NCBI GenBank assembly: GCA_900551515.1
Contig: URWH01000007.1
Span: 1-21,828 of the forward strand
Direction of reading: 5' to 3'
DNA length: 21,828 bases
Origin: an uncultured Porphyromonadaceae bacterium
Lineage (GTDB): Bacteria > Bacteroidota > Bacteroidia > Bacteroidales > Muribaculaceae
Positions 14,183 to 21,828 of the stretch are shown here, piece after piece. A program made the position numbers and the translations under genes. Position 1 is the stretch's first letter, and each line of letters opens with the position of its first letter. The notes beneath the pieces were generated by a model. That model searched no databases, was not told the DNA's origin, and saw only the letters and a program-made list of their open reading frames with translations.

Positions 14183-15517
14183 TCAGAAGCTGATGACGTT
14201 GCCCGAGCCGGAGGGACGTGAATCGGTGTTTTCGGTGCGCGGCGCACCCTTCTTCAGGCTTTCCACCACGCGTTTTTCGCGGGTGTAGGCGGGCGTGCGC
14301 TCAAACGTTTCGATGGCGGCATCGTCATCAAACTGCTCGGGCGAAAGGATGATATAGTTGGTGGTGAACTCGTCGATACCCGAGCCGTAGACCTCGCGGA
14401 CACGGTCGGAGGCATCGGTGCTCTGCGCGCCGGCGGCGGGATTGCGTTTCTGCGCGGCTGCAACCTTGCGCTGGCTGTCCTCCCGGGCTTTCGACTGGAT
14501 GAGGATATCCTCCTCATCGCGCAGGGTCACTTCGAAACCCGATGCGAGGATGGTGATTTTCACCTTGCTGCCGAGAGAGTTGTCGACAGCCACACCCCAG
14601 ATCACGTCGACCTCATCATCGATCGTCGAGACGAAGTCGCGCAGCTCCGACATCTCGGTCATCGACATAGCGCCGTTCTCGTCCTCGCGCGACATGTAGA
14701 GGTTCATGAGCAGACGCTTCGAACCGATGATATCGCGGTTTTTGAGAAGAGGCGAGTTGAGGGCATCCTCGATAGCTTTTGTCACGCGGTGCTCGCCTTC
14801 GCCATAGCCGGTGGAGATGATGGCCGTGCCGCCGTTGCGGAGAGTGGTGTCGACATCGTTGAAGTCGAGGTTGAGATAGCCCGGGATGGTGATGATTTCC
14901 GAGATGGAGCGGGCAGCCGTCGAGAGAGTGTCGTCGGCTTTTGAGAAAGCGTTGAAGAAATCGAAGTCGGGGTAAATCTCGTTGAGGCGCTCGTTGTTGA
15001 TGATGAGCAGAGCGTCGACATATTTGGCCATCTCGTCGGCGCCGGCGAGAGCCTTAAGAATTTTCTTCTTGCCTTCGAAGATAAACGGAATGGTCACGAT
15101 GCCGATGGTGAGGAGACCTTTCTCGCGGGCCACGCGGGCCACGACTGGAGCAGCACCCGTTCCCGTGCCGCCGCCCATGCCGGCGGTGACGAAAACCATT
15201 TTTACGCTATCATCGAAGATCTGCTCGATCTTGTCGATATCCTCTTCGGCAAACTTGCGGGCTTTTTCGGGGATATTGCCGGCTCCGAAACCGTCGCCGA
15301 TAACCACGCGGTTGGCGACAGGCGATTTTTCGACGGCCACCTTGTCGGTGTTGCACACGACGAAAGTGACGTTTTCAACGCCCTGGTTGTACATGTGGTT
15401 GACGGCATTGCCGCCACCGCCGCCCACGCCGATGACCATTATATCGTTTTTCTCAACCTTTTTCGCGGGATCACGAAACTGGCTGGCGAGAGCATCTATA
15501 TCAAGATTTTCATCCAT
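14183..15517 (-). CDS. ftsZ: Cell division protein FtsZ
   Basis: FtsZ is the tubulin-like GTPase that forms the division ring. The 444-residue protein has the GTP-binding segment IGVGGGGGNAV at 29-39, the tubulin signature GGGTGTG at 115-121, and the T7 synergy loop NLDFND at 216-221 that completes the neighbouring subunit's active site. The globular core ends near 330. A linker follows, and the usual C-terminal FtsA-binding peptide seems to be TPAYTREKR at about 408-416. A further 28 residues rich in Ser, Arg and Gly lie beyond it, which is longer than the short tail of the E. coli protein. It is the last gene of the dcw cluster here, 63 bases after ftsA, and faces the convergent hairpin region. 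Confidence 0.99.
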   Translation of the reverse strand: MDENLDIDALASQFRDPAKKVEKNDIMVIGVGGGGGNAVNHMYNQGVENVTFVVCNTDKVAVEKSPVANRVVIGDGFGAGNIPEKARKFAEEDIDKIEQIFDDSVKMVFVTAGMGGGTGTGAAPVVARVAREKGLLTIGIVTIPFIFEGKKKILKALAGADEMAKYVDALLIINNERLNEIYPDFDFFNAFSKADDTLSTAARSISEIITIPGYLNLDFNDVDTTLRNGGTAIISTGYGEGEHRVTKAIEDALNSPLLKNRDIIGSKRLLMNLYMSREDENGAMSMTEMSELRDFVSTIDDEVDVIWGVAVDNSLGSKVKITILASGFEVTLRDEEDILIQSKAREDSQRKVAAAQKRNPAAGAQSTDASDRVREVYGSGIDEFTTNYIILSPEQFDDDAAIETFERTPAYTREKRVVESLKKGAPRTENTDSRPSGSGNVISF

Positions 15518-15580
15518 ATCTTTATAATTATTGTGTTTTTGTCAAAAAGTGTATGATGTGCAGTGCGGTGGGAGGAGGGA

Positions 15581-16948
15581 TCAGTCGTCGCGATAGTCAT
15601 CGTCGTAATCGCGTTCGGTCATGAGATTCTCCACCTTGTTCTTAATGCTGTCGAAATTGAACTTAAACCATTTCTTACCGGCCTTCTTTCCGGCAGGCTC
15701 CGGATCGGAGGGGGCGATTTCCTCGATCACAGGTTCGGGCTCGGGTTCAGGCTCGACTACGGTGGCGGCAGGCTGCGGCTCGGCGACATCCGGACGCTGC
15801 GGCATCGTGAGGCACTCCTCGGCGCCGTCGGCGGCAGCGCGGTAAAGCACTGCGATGACATCGCAAGTGTCGGTGAGCGAGAGGCGGCTGTCAGGGATAC
15901 GGATGTCGGGGCGGCTCACGCTGCCCACGCGCAGATGCATGGCCAGACGCTTTGACAGACATTCGTTGAACCCGTTGAGGCGTGCGCCGCCGCCCACGAT
16001 GATGATGCCGCCGGGCAGATCGGAGGATGTGAATCCTGAATATTCGAGCTGCTTGCGGATGTTGGCGATGATTTCGCCGGCGCGGTGGCTCACGTAATTG
16101 TTCACGTCGGAATAGTCGGTCGAGGCCATGGATAGCGAGCCGTCGGCGACGGCAGAGGCACCGGTGGCGTTGCCGACAGTGCATTTGAGCTCTTCGGCGC
16201 GCTCTTCGAGATAGTTGAGCTTCATGATGTCGCGTGTGATGTTGCGCGAGCCCATGGGGAGCGTGACGAGATACTGGAGATAGCCGTGCTTGTAGATTGA
16301 CACCGCAGTGGTTTCGGCGCCGAAATCGACGAGCATGCAGCCCAGGCGTTTTTCGTCGGAGTTGAGGACCACGTCGGCCAGGGCGAGCTGCCGCACTTTG
16401 TAGCCGGCAACGTTGAGCTTCATCTTCTCGGTGAATAGACGGTCGATATTGCGCTTGAGCTGCGGACGGCATGCGATGAGGTTGGCCGACATGCGTATGG
16501 TGCGGCCTACGGTGCCTTTCGGACGGCTGACAACCGTTTTGTCGACAATAAACTCGCGGGGCACCACCATGAGCATCTCGCGGTCGGCGTAGGGCGAGAG
16601 CGCGGCATCGCGCACGAGCTGCGCGATGACGTCGTCGGTGATCTCGCTGTCCTCGGCAAACGTCTGCTCGACGTCGCGGGGCAGCGAGCAGAACGAACGT
16701 CCGCCGATGCCTACATAGACCGACGAAACCTTGCGCGGCGACACGCGGTTTTCGATCTTACGGATTATACGGCCCAGAAGGGCTGAAACCTCTTCGATAT
16801 TGCTGACCGCGCCGTAGCGCACCCATTCCAGAAGCGGTTCCTCTTCCACAGCCTGCACGGTGAGAACACCCGTGGGACTGTAGGTGCCGATAGCGCCTCT
16901 CACCTTGGAGCTGCCTATCTCAATAGCTATTATACTTTTTTCTTCCAT
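15581..16948 (-). CDS. ftsA: Cell division protein FtsA
   Basis: FtsA is the actin-like ATPase that tethers FtsZ to the membrane. The 455-residue protein shows the phosphate-1 segment IAIEIGSSKVRGAIG at 7-21, the SHS2/1C region in the first half, LVDFGAETTAVSIYKHG as phosphate-2, and IIIVGGGARLNGFNE as the adenosine motif. After a Pro/Glu-rich linker (EPEPEPEPV), the tail has an amphipathic stretch, KKWFKFNFDSIKNKVENLM, suited to membrane binding. It is followed by an acidic end, DYDDDYRDD, which is unusual compared with E. coli FtsA, where the amphipathic helix is the extreme end. It lies 38 bases after ftsQ and before ftsZ, the conserved order. Confidence 0.97.
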   Translation of the reverse strand: MEEKSIIAIEIGSSKVRGAIGTYSPTGVLTVQAVEEEPLLEWVRYGAVSNIEEVSALLGRIIRKIENRVSPRKVSSVYVGIGGRSFCSLPRDVEQTFAEDSEITDDVIAQLVRDAALSPYADREMLMVVPREFIVDKTVVSRPKGTVGRTIRMSANLIACRPQLKRNIDRLFTEKMKLNVAGYKVRQLALADVVLNSDEKRLGCMLVDFGAETTAVSIYKHGYLQYLVTLPMGSRNITRDIMKLNYLEERAEELKCTVGNATGASAVADGSLSMASTDYSDVNNYVSHRAGEIIANIRKQLEYSGFTSSDLPGGIIIVGGGARLNGFNECLSKRLAMHLRVGSVSRPDIRIPDSRLSLTDTCDVIAVLYRAAADGAEECLTMPQRPDVAEPQPAATVVEPEPEPEPVIEEIAPSDPEPAGKKAGKKWFKFNFDSIKNKVENLMTERDYDDDYRDD

Positions 16949-16986
16949 AATCGGTGTTATGCTGGGGGAGATTTATGATCAATATG

Positions 16987-17916
16987 TCAGTTGGCGGTGC
17001 TGAGTGATTTTTTGGATGCGGGCGTCACATGGTCGTTTTCGACAGGCGCTCCGACCCTGGCCTGGCCGGGGGCGATGCTGTCGCTGACAAGCATCGTTTC
17101 GTCGTCGTCGATTTCGGTAAATGTCTCATCGATGACTATTTCGGGAGCCTTGAGCTCTTTGTTGCGGCGCGTGGCCACGATCTGGCCGCGGTATTTCACG
17201 GAAATGGTGTCGTACATCTCCCAGCCGCGCACTTTGAGCACCTGGGTGTACATAGTGCGGATGCGGCGGAATTTGTCGGGATAGTCGAGGGTGTCGCCGA
17301 TGTTGATGACGTGACCGCGCACCACGGGCACGAGGATAATGTCGTCGGGCGAGTCGACCTTGATCATCGACACGAGGTCGGAGAGCAGCGAGTCGGCCGA
17401 CAGCCGGTCGACGAGCGGGATGAGCGAGGTGACCGGCATGCGTCCGTTGTCGAAGTCGCCCACCACGACGGGGAGGTCGAGATGATAGCGTGCGTCGGCC
17501 TTGATGCGCTTGCCCTCGCGGTTGACGTAGTACGACGAGCCGTCGGGCGAGAAGATGCGCACCACGGGATGCATCGGGGTGACGTCGATGTGGATTTTTC
17601 CGTTGGAGAGGACGGTGACGTTGACGTCCTCGATCTTATCGAAAGCTTTCAGGACGCGCTCGAGGCTGTCGATGTTGATGCGTTTCAGCGGTATGCGCGT
17701 GGCGTTTGCGGGCAGGTCGCCGAGCTCGCGGGCAAGCTCTTCGGGGGTGACGAAACGATACTTCGCGGTGTCGTGCACGGTGATGAGGATGCCGGAGCAA
17801 AGACGGTCGTCGGATTTGCCGGCGGTGATATTCCACATCACGACGATATAAGCCACGACGACGAGCGTCAGCGCGGCATATAGCCATGATCGTTTTATTT
17901 TACCACCCAATGCCAT
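16987..17916 (-). CDS. ftsQ: Cell division protein FtsQ
   Basis: FtsQ (DivIB) is a single-pass membrane protein that links the cytoplasmic ring to the wall-building division proteins. The 309-residue protein has a short basic start (GGKIKRS), one membrane helix at about 11-30 (LYAALTLVVVAYIVVMWNI), then a periplasmic POTRA-like segment (FVTPEELARELGDL, leading to INIDSLERVLKAFDKIEDVN) and the FtsQ beta domain. Sequence identity in this family is low, and the call rests also on its place between murC and ftsA. Its ATG overlaps the murC stop by one base (TGATG), which implies translational coupling. The C-terminal 50 residues are acidic and low in complexity. Confidence 0.93.
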   Translation of the reverse strand: MALGGKIKRSWLYAALTLVVVAYIVVMWNITAGKSDDRLCSGILITVHDTAKYRFVTPEELARELGDLPANATRIPLKRINIDSLERVLKAFDKIEDVNVTVLSNGKIHIDVTPMHPVVRIFSPDGSSYYVNREGKRIKADARYHLDLPVVVGDFDNGRMPVTSLIPLVDRLSADSLLSDLVSMIKVDSPDDIILVPVVRGHVINIGDTLDYPDKFRRIRTMYTQVLKVRGWEMYDTISVKYRGQIVATRRNKELKAPEIVIDETFTEIDDDETMLVSDSIAPGQARVGAPVENDHVTPASKKSLSTAN

Positions 17917-19292
17917 CAGTCGGTCGATTTAACGAGTTGCACTATTTCGGGGAGTTTGTCACAGATGTCGCCGGCGCCGGCCGTGAGGAGCACCTCGAAG
18001 GGCGTTGCGGCGATGGCGGCGGGGAGCTCGTCGCGGCTCACCATGCGTTTGGCGGGAGCCGTGATGCGGTCGAAGATGATCTGCGATGTCACGCCGGGGA
18101 TGGGGAGCTCACGCGCGGGATAGATGTCGAGGAGCAGCACTTCGTCGGCCTCGGAGAGAGCTTGGGCAAACTGCGGGGCGAAGTCGCGGGTGCGCGTGTA
18201 GAGGTGGGGCTGGAAAGCCACTGTCAGCCGACGGCCGGGGAATAGAGCACGCACCGAGCGGATGGAGCTGCGCAATTCGTCGGGATGATGCGCGTAATCA
18301 TCGATAATGGTGCGTCCCGGTTCGCGCAGCCAGAACTCAAAGCGGCGTTTCGGTCCCATGAAAGAAGCCATGGCCTCGCGGGCCTTGTCGGGTTCGAGGG
18401 CGCCGGCAGCCCACAGCGCGGCGATGGCGGCGATGGCATTTTCAATGTTGATTTCAACGGGCACACCGGGCGCGATGTCGCGGATCACGCCCGAGGGAGT
18501 GATGAGGTCGAAAGTGATGGAGCCTTCGCTGCGGCGGATATTTTCGGCATGAAAATCGCCTTCGTCGCGGGAATATGTGAAGATTCTGACGCCGTCGGCA
18601 ACACGCGGGCGCATTTTCAGTCCGGTGTGAATGACGAGGGTGCCTCCGGGGCGTATCAGTTCGGTGAAATGGGCGAAGCTTTCGAGATAGGCTTCCTCGG
18701 TGCCGTAGATGTCGAGATGGTCGGGATCGGTGGCGGTGATGACAGCCACTTCGGGTCGCAGGTGATGGAACGAGCGGTCGTATTCGTCGGCCTCGATGAC
18801 GGAGAACGGCGAGGCGGGGTCGAGGAGGAAGTTGGTGCCGTAGTTGCGGAGCACGCCGCCGAGGAAAGCGTTGCAGCCTGCGGCGGAGCAATGCAGCATG
18901 TGGGCGGCCATAGAGGATGTAGTAGTCTTGCCGTGGGTGCCGGCGAAGCAGAGGGCGCGGCTGTCGCGCGTCACGAGGCCGAGGACGGCGGCGCGCTTGA
19001 CCACCTCGAAACCTTTGTCGCGGAACCATTTCAGGCCGGGGTGCGAGTCGGGGATAGCCGGAGTGTAGACCACCAGCGTTGTGGCGGGATCGCGAAACTC
19101 GGCGGGGATGCTGTCGGCGCTGTCGTTGAAAGAGATGTCGACGCCTTCGCTTATGAGAGCGTCGGTGAGCGCCGACGGGGTGCGGTCGTAGCCGGCCACA
19201 CGATAGCCTTTCGAGAGGAAATAACGTTCGAGCGCGGCCATTCCGATGCCGCCGGCTCCAACGAAATATATGTTGTTTTTCTTGTTGTCCAT
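17916..19292 (-). CDS. murC: UDP-N-acetylmuramate--L-alanine ligase
   Basis: MurC adds L-alanine to UDP-N-acetylmuramic acid with ATP, the first step of the peptidoglycan stem peptide. The 458-residue protein has the N-terminal Rossmann motif FVGAGGIGMAAL at 10-21, the Mur-ligase ATP loop FAGTHGKTTT at 116-125, a conserved EADEYDRSF at 167-175, TDPDHLDIYG at 188-197, and DDYAHHPDEL at 331-340 in the C-terminal domain. The His-rich EADEYD and DYAHHP motifs favour MurC over Mpl, and its place between murG and ftsQ agrees. The gene starts 15 bases after murG. No ddl follows it, as is usual in Bacteroidetes but unlike E. coli. Confidence 0.97.
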   Translation of the reverse strand: MDNKKNNIYFVGAGGIGMAALERYFLSKGYRVAGYDRTPSALTDALISEGVDISFNDSADSIPAEFRDPATTLVVYTPAIPDSHPGLKWFRDKGFEVVKRAAVLGLVTRDSRALCFAGTHGKTTTSSMAAHMLHCSAAGCNAFLGGVLRNYGTNFLLDPASPFSVIEADEYDRSFHHLRPEVAVITATDPDHLDIYGTEEAYLESFAHFTELIRPGGTLVIHTGLKMRPRVADGVRIFTYSRDEGDFHAENIRRSEGSITFDLITPSGVIRDIAPGVPVEINIENAIAAIAALWAAGALEPDKAREAMASFMGPKRRFEFWLREPGRTIIDDYAHHPDELRSSIRSVRALFPGRRLTVAFQPHLYTRTRDFAPQFAQALSEADEVLLLDIYPARELPIPGVTSQIIFDRITAPAKRMVSRDELPAAIAATPFEVLLTAGAGDICDKLPEIVQLVKSTD

Positions 19293-19307
19293 AACTTAAA
19301 TGAAAGT

Positions 19308-20468
19308 TCAGTCGCGGGTTTCAAGCACTTTTTCAATCATGTCGACGATGCGTTCGTCGCTGTCGCGGAGCGCCATCTGAGCGACGTTGCGGGCGAGCCG
19401 GTCACGACGGGCGTCGTCGGCAAGAAGCTCGATGACTACGGGACCGAGCTGCCGGGGGGCATCGGCATCGAGCACCATCACGGCGGCGTCGCGCTCGGCG
19501 AGTGCGAGCGCGTTTTTACGCTGATGGTCCTCGGCCACGTTGGGCGACGGCACGAGGATGGCGGGAGCGCCGAGTATCTGAAGCTCGGAAATGGTTGAGG
19601 CGCCGGCGCGTGCCACGATGATGTCGGCGGCGCGGTAGGCCGTGGCCATATCGGAGATGAAAGCCGACGCTTTCACATTGTCGTAGCGGGCGGCTGTTTC
19701 GAGGCACCGGTCGGCATAGAGCTTGCCGGTCTGCCACATCACCTGCGCGGAGGTGGCGCTGATGTCGTCGAGCGCGGCGGCTATGCTTTCGTTGATGGTG
19801 CGGGCGCCGAGCGAGCCGCCGACCACGAGCACGAGTTTGCGCTGCGGGTCGAAACCGAGCTTGCGCTTGGCATCGTCGCGGCTGATGGAAGCTTCGGCGA
19901 TCTCACGGCGCACGGGATTGCCGGTCTTGACGATGGCCTCGGCGGGGAAGAAGCGCTCCATGCCGTCGTAGGCCACGCAGATGGCTTTGGCCTTGCGGGC
20001 GAGGAGCTTGTTGGTGACGCCGGCATAGGAGTTCTGCTCCTGGATGAGCGTCGGTATGCCCTTTTTCTGGGCCGCCTTGAGCATGGGACCGCTGGCGTAG
20101 CCCCCTACACCGACGGCGATGTCGGGCCGGAACCGCTTCAGCACCTTGCGCGCCATGCGCATGCTTTTGAGCAATTTGACAATGACGGCGAAATTACGCC
20201 ACAGACGCTTGCGGTCGAAGCCTGCCACCGGCAGTCCGACGATCTCGTAACCGGCTGCGGGCACGCGCTCCATTTCCATACGTCCGTTGGCACCCACGAA
20301 GCGTATCTCGGCTTCGGGGTTGCGCCGCCGTATCTCATCGGCTATGGATAGCGCCGGGAAGATGTGCCCGCCGGTGCCGCCGCCGCTGATGATGACGCGA
20401 TGCAGCAGTTCCCGACTTTTATTGCCGGCATTGGCGGTGGTTTTGGATGTTTCGATATCGGGTTGCAT
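19308..20468 (-). CDS. murG: UDP-GlcNAc:undecaprenyl-PP-MurNAc-pentapeptide GlcNAc transferase
   Basis: MurG makes lipid II from lipid I on the inner face of the cytoplasmic membrane. The 386-residue protein (glycosyltransferase family 28, GT-B fold) has the first G-loop SGGGTGGH at 28-35, GGYASGP at 122-128, EQNSYAGVTNK at 144-154, the C-domain G-loop GGSLGA at 217-222, and the UDP-GlcNAc-binding RAGASTISEL at 287-296 with VPSPNVAEDHQ after it. The 20-residue N-terminal extension before the first strand is slightly long; translation could begin later, but no closer Met precedes the G-loop. It sits 32 bases after ftsW. Confidence 0.97.
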   Translation of the reverse strand: MQPDIETSKTTANAGNKSRELLHRVIISGGGTGGHIFPALSIADEIRRRNPEAEIRFVGANGRMEMERVPAAGYEIVGLPVAGFDRKRLWRNFAVIVKLLKSMRMARKVLKRFRPDIAVGVGGYASGPMLKAAQKKGIPTLIQEQNSYAGVTNKLLARKAKAICVAYDGMERFFPAEAIVKTGNPVRREIAEASISRDDAKRKLGFDPQRKLVLVVGGSLGARTINESIAAALDDISATSAQVMWQTGKLYADRCLETAARYDNVKASAFISDMATAYRAADIIVARAGASTISELQILGAPAILVPSPNVAEDHQRKNALALAERDAAVMVLDADAPRQLGPVVIELLADDARRDRLARNVAQMALRDSDERIVDMIEKVLETRD

Positions 20469-20500
20469 TGTTTGCTTGTATGTGTATGTGTGTATAGTCT

Positions 20501-21826
20501 CTACAGTACGGTAGGATTATCGGCAAGCACTTTGTCGTCTATTGTGCTGATACGGTCACGCATTTCCTCGCGTGCGCCACGGCGTGTGGCATGACGACTG
20601 ACACTGAGCATGATACCCAGTGCCACCGAGGTGATGATGACAGACGATCCTCCCTTGGATATGAGCGGCAAAGGCTGGCCGCTCACCGGCAGCGTTCCCA
20701 CGACTATGCCTATGTGCACAAGCGCCTGACAGGTAATAAACACGGACATGCCTATCACCAATAGCGCCGGATACGCCTTGGTGCATTTCGTAGCCAAATG
20801 TCCGGCGCGTAACAGTAGGAATAGATATAGCAGCATCACCACCAATCCGCCCACCAGCCCGGTATCCTCGACGATGATGGCGTATATGTAGTCCGAAAAA
20901 GCCAATGGCAGACGCGCAGCCTCGCGGGAGCGTCCCGGTCCGACACCGAAGATGCCACCATTGGCCTGCGCAATGTAGGAGTACTGCTCTTGTCTGTTTT
21001 CGCTGGTGATGGGTTCGTTATATTTGTCGGAGCGCATAAAGTTGAGTATACGGCTCTTGCGCACGTCCGAGCGGTCGGTCTCGATGCCACCGGCAACATT
21101 CTCGATACGCTCCGCCTCGTCGGCCTTCGACGTTGAAGACATCTTTATGCCTTCGTACCCTATGCCGAGTACGGCGTATATCCCGCAAACTATCAGCCAT
21201 TTGCGCCAGCTGACACCTCCTATAAGCATCATGGACAGGCTTATAATCATAAGTAGGGCGGTATTGGTGAGACCCTGGTTAATCAGCAACATTCCGAAGA
21301 ACAGCACCGTACCGGAGACCAATATAATACCTCTATTGGAGATGTCGCGCCCGCCGTTAATCTGCGATACGGCCAGTACTCGCGCTATCAGCAGCGCCGC
21401 CGTCATTTTGAGTATCTCGGACGGTTGGACCGTGACAATCAAAAGCGAGAACGAGCGACGCGCGCCGTTGATGACATTGCCGAAGAACATCGTATAAATC
21501 GCAGCTCCGACAGCCAAGATGACTATCACAGTTGTCCATTTGTAGACCCGGTTGTAATGCATGCGCTGCAACAGCAGCATTATCAGAAATCCTACGGAGA
21601 GCAGCCCGACGTGGCGTAGCAGCGGATGTAGCACATTGCCGTTGACAATTTCGCGCGAAGAAGCGCTGAAAAGCTCAACCACTGAGATCAGACACAGCAT
21701 AATATATATACCCCAGATATACCGGTCGCTGCGCGGTCGTGGCCGTACCGCCTCTATGTCGGCGGCAGCACTGTCGCCCTTGGGCTTGCGCACGGGTTCG
21801 GGTATGCCGTCATCGTCATAGTGCAT
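20501..21826 (-). CDS. ftsW: Lipid II polymerase FtsW (start at window edge)
   Basis: FtsW is a SEDS-family membrane glycosyltransferase that polymerises lipid II at the septum together with a class B penicillin-binding protein. The 441-residue protein has a hydrophilic N-terminal arm of about 35 residues (MHYDDDGIPEPVRKPKGD), then about ten membrane helices starting YIWGIYIMLCLISVVELFSA. The SEDS signature appears as GVGPGRSREAARLPLAFSDY, followed by IYAIIVEDTGLVGG, and near the end LPLISKGGSS. The assignment to FtsW rather than RodA rests on its place before murG. The ATG at 21824-21826 gives a normal length, but only two bases precede it in the window, so an earlier start cannot be excluded. 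A soluble loop before the signature (about 225-285) is rich in charged residues. Confidence 0.95.
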   Translation of the reverse strand: MHYDDDGIPEPVRKPKGDSAAADIEAVRPRPRSDRYIWGIYIMLCLISVVELFSASSREIVNGNVLHPLLRHVGLLSVGFLIMLLLQRMHYNRVYKWTTVIVILAVGAAIYTMFFGNVINGARRSFSLLIVTVQPSEILKMTAALLIARVLAVSQINGGRDISNRGIILVSGTVLFFGMLLINQGLTNTALLMIISLSMMLIGGVSWRKWLIVCGIYAVLGIGYEGIKMSSTSKADEAERIENVAGGIETDRSDVRKSRILNFMRSDKYNEPITSENRQEQYSYIAQANGGIFGVGPGRSREAARLPLAFSDYIYAIIVEDTGLVGGLVVMLLYLFLLLRAGHLATKCTKAYPALLVIGMSVFITCQALVHIGIVVGTLPVSGQPLPLISKGGSSVIITSVALGIMLSVSRHATRRGAREEMRDRISTIDDKVLADNPTVL

Positions 21827-21828
21827 GG

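Noticed and set aside
18285..19598. 437-residue plus-strand frame opposite murC and the end of murG
   Set aside because: Antisense shadow of two confident genes, with Gly/Val/Glu-rich composition and no known motif.

Overview
The window looks like the chromosome of a Bacteroidales bacterium, most likely a high-GC gut lineage such as Muribaculaceae. The family is inferred from general gene content, not from a database match. The evidence for the phylum is a Bacteroidales-type 16S rRNA, repeated -7 boxes of the form TAnnTTTG with TTTG-like -33 boxes, Bacteroidetes-restricted families (a DUF4919-like protein, a lipocalin-like lipoprotein), and a division cluster in the Bacteroidetes order without ddl.

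Layout. 1-929 (-) is the 5' part of a 16S rRNA gene, cut by the window edge. 930-1471 is its leader, with two tandem promoters and a boxA-like site. 1472-4408 (-) is a four-gene group read toward the rRNA operon: a lipocalin-like lipoprotein, a membrane-anchored pseudokinase, a GNAT-fold protein, and a small exported protein whose signal peptide lies upstream of its only ATG. 4576-7537 (+) holds a GH3-family acyl-adenylating enzyme, a DUF4919-like periplasmic protein and a SIMPL-domain protein, closed by a terminator. 7686-10050 (+) holds a GatB/YqeY-domain protein, seryl-tRNA synthetase and a SpoU/TrmH-type RNA methyltransferase. 10075-11600 (-) is a HAD hydrolase followed by ribF. 11706-13373 (+) is a secreted endonuclease I with a possible type IX sorting domain. 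13515-13976 (+) is an Lrp/AsnC regulator with a dyad over its own promoter. 13977-14182 is a convergent gap holding two large inverted repeats, one with perfect 30-bp arms. 14183-21826 (-) is the distal dcw cluster ftsW-murG-murC-ftsQ-ftsA-ftsZ.

How the genes work together. The dcw genes link the last cytoplasmic steps of peptidoglycan precursor synthesis (MurC, MurG) with the division machinery (FtsW, FtsQ, FtsA, FtsZ). YqeY, SerS and the methyltransferase form a translation-related unit. RibF supplies FMN and FAD. Most of the window is ordinary core chromosome, and I found no convincing new defence or mobile system. The least explained parts are the pseudokinase group at 1472-4408, the GH3 operon, the perfect palindrome at 14070-14152, and the non-ATG start near 2059.
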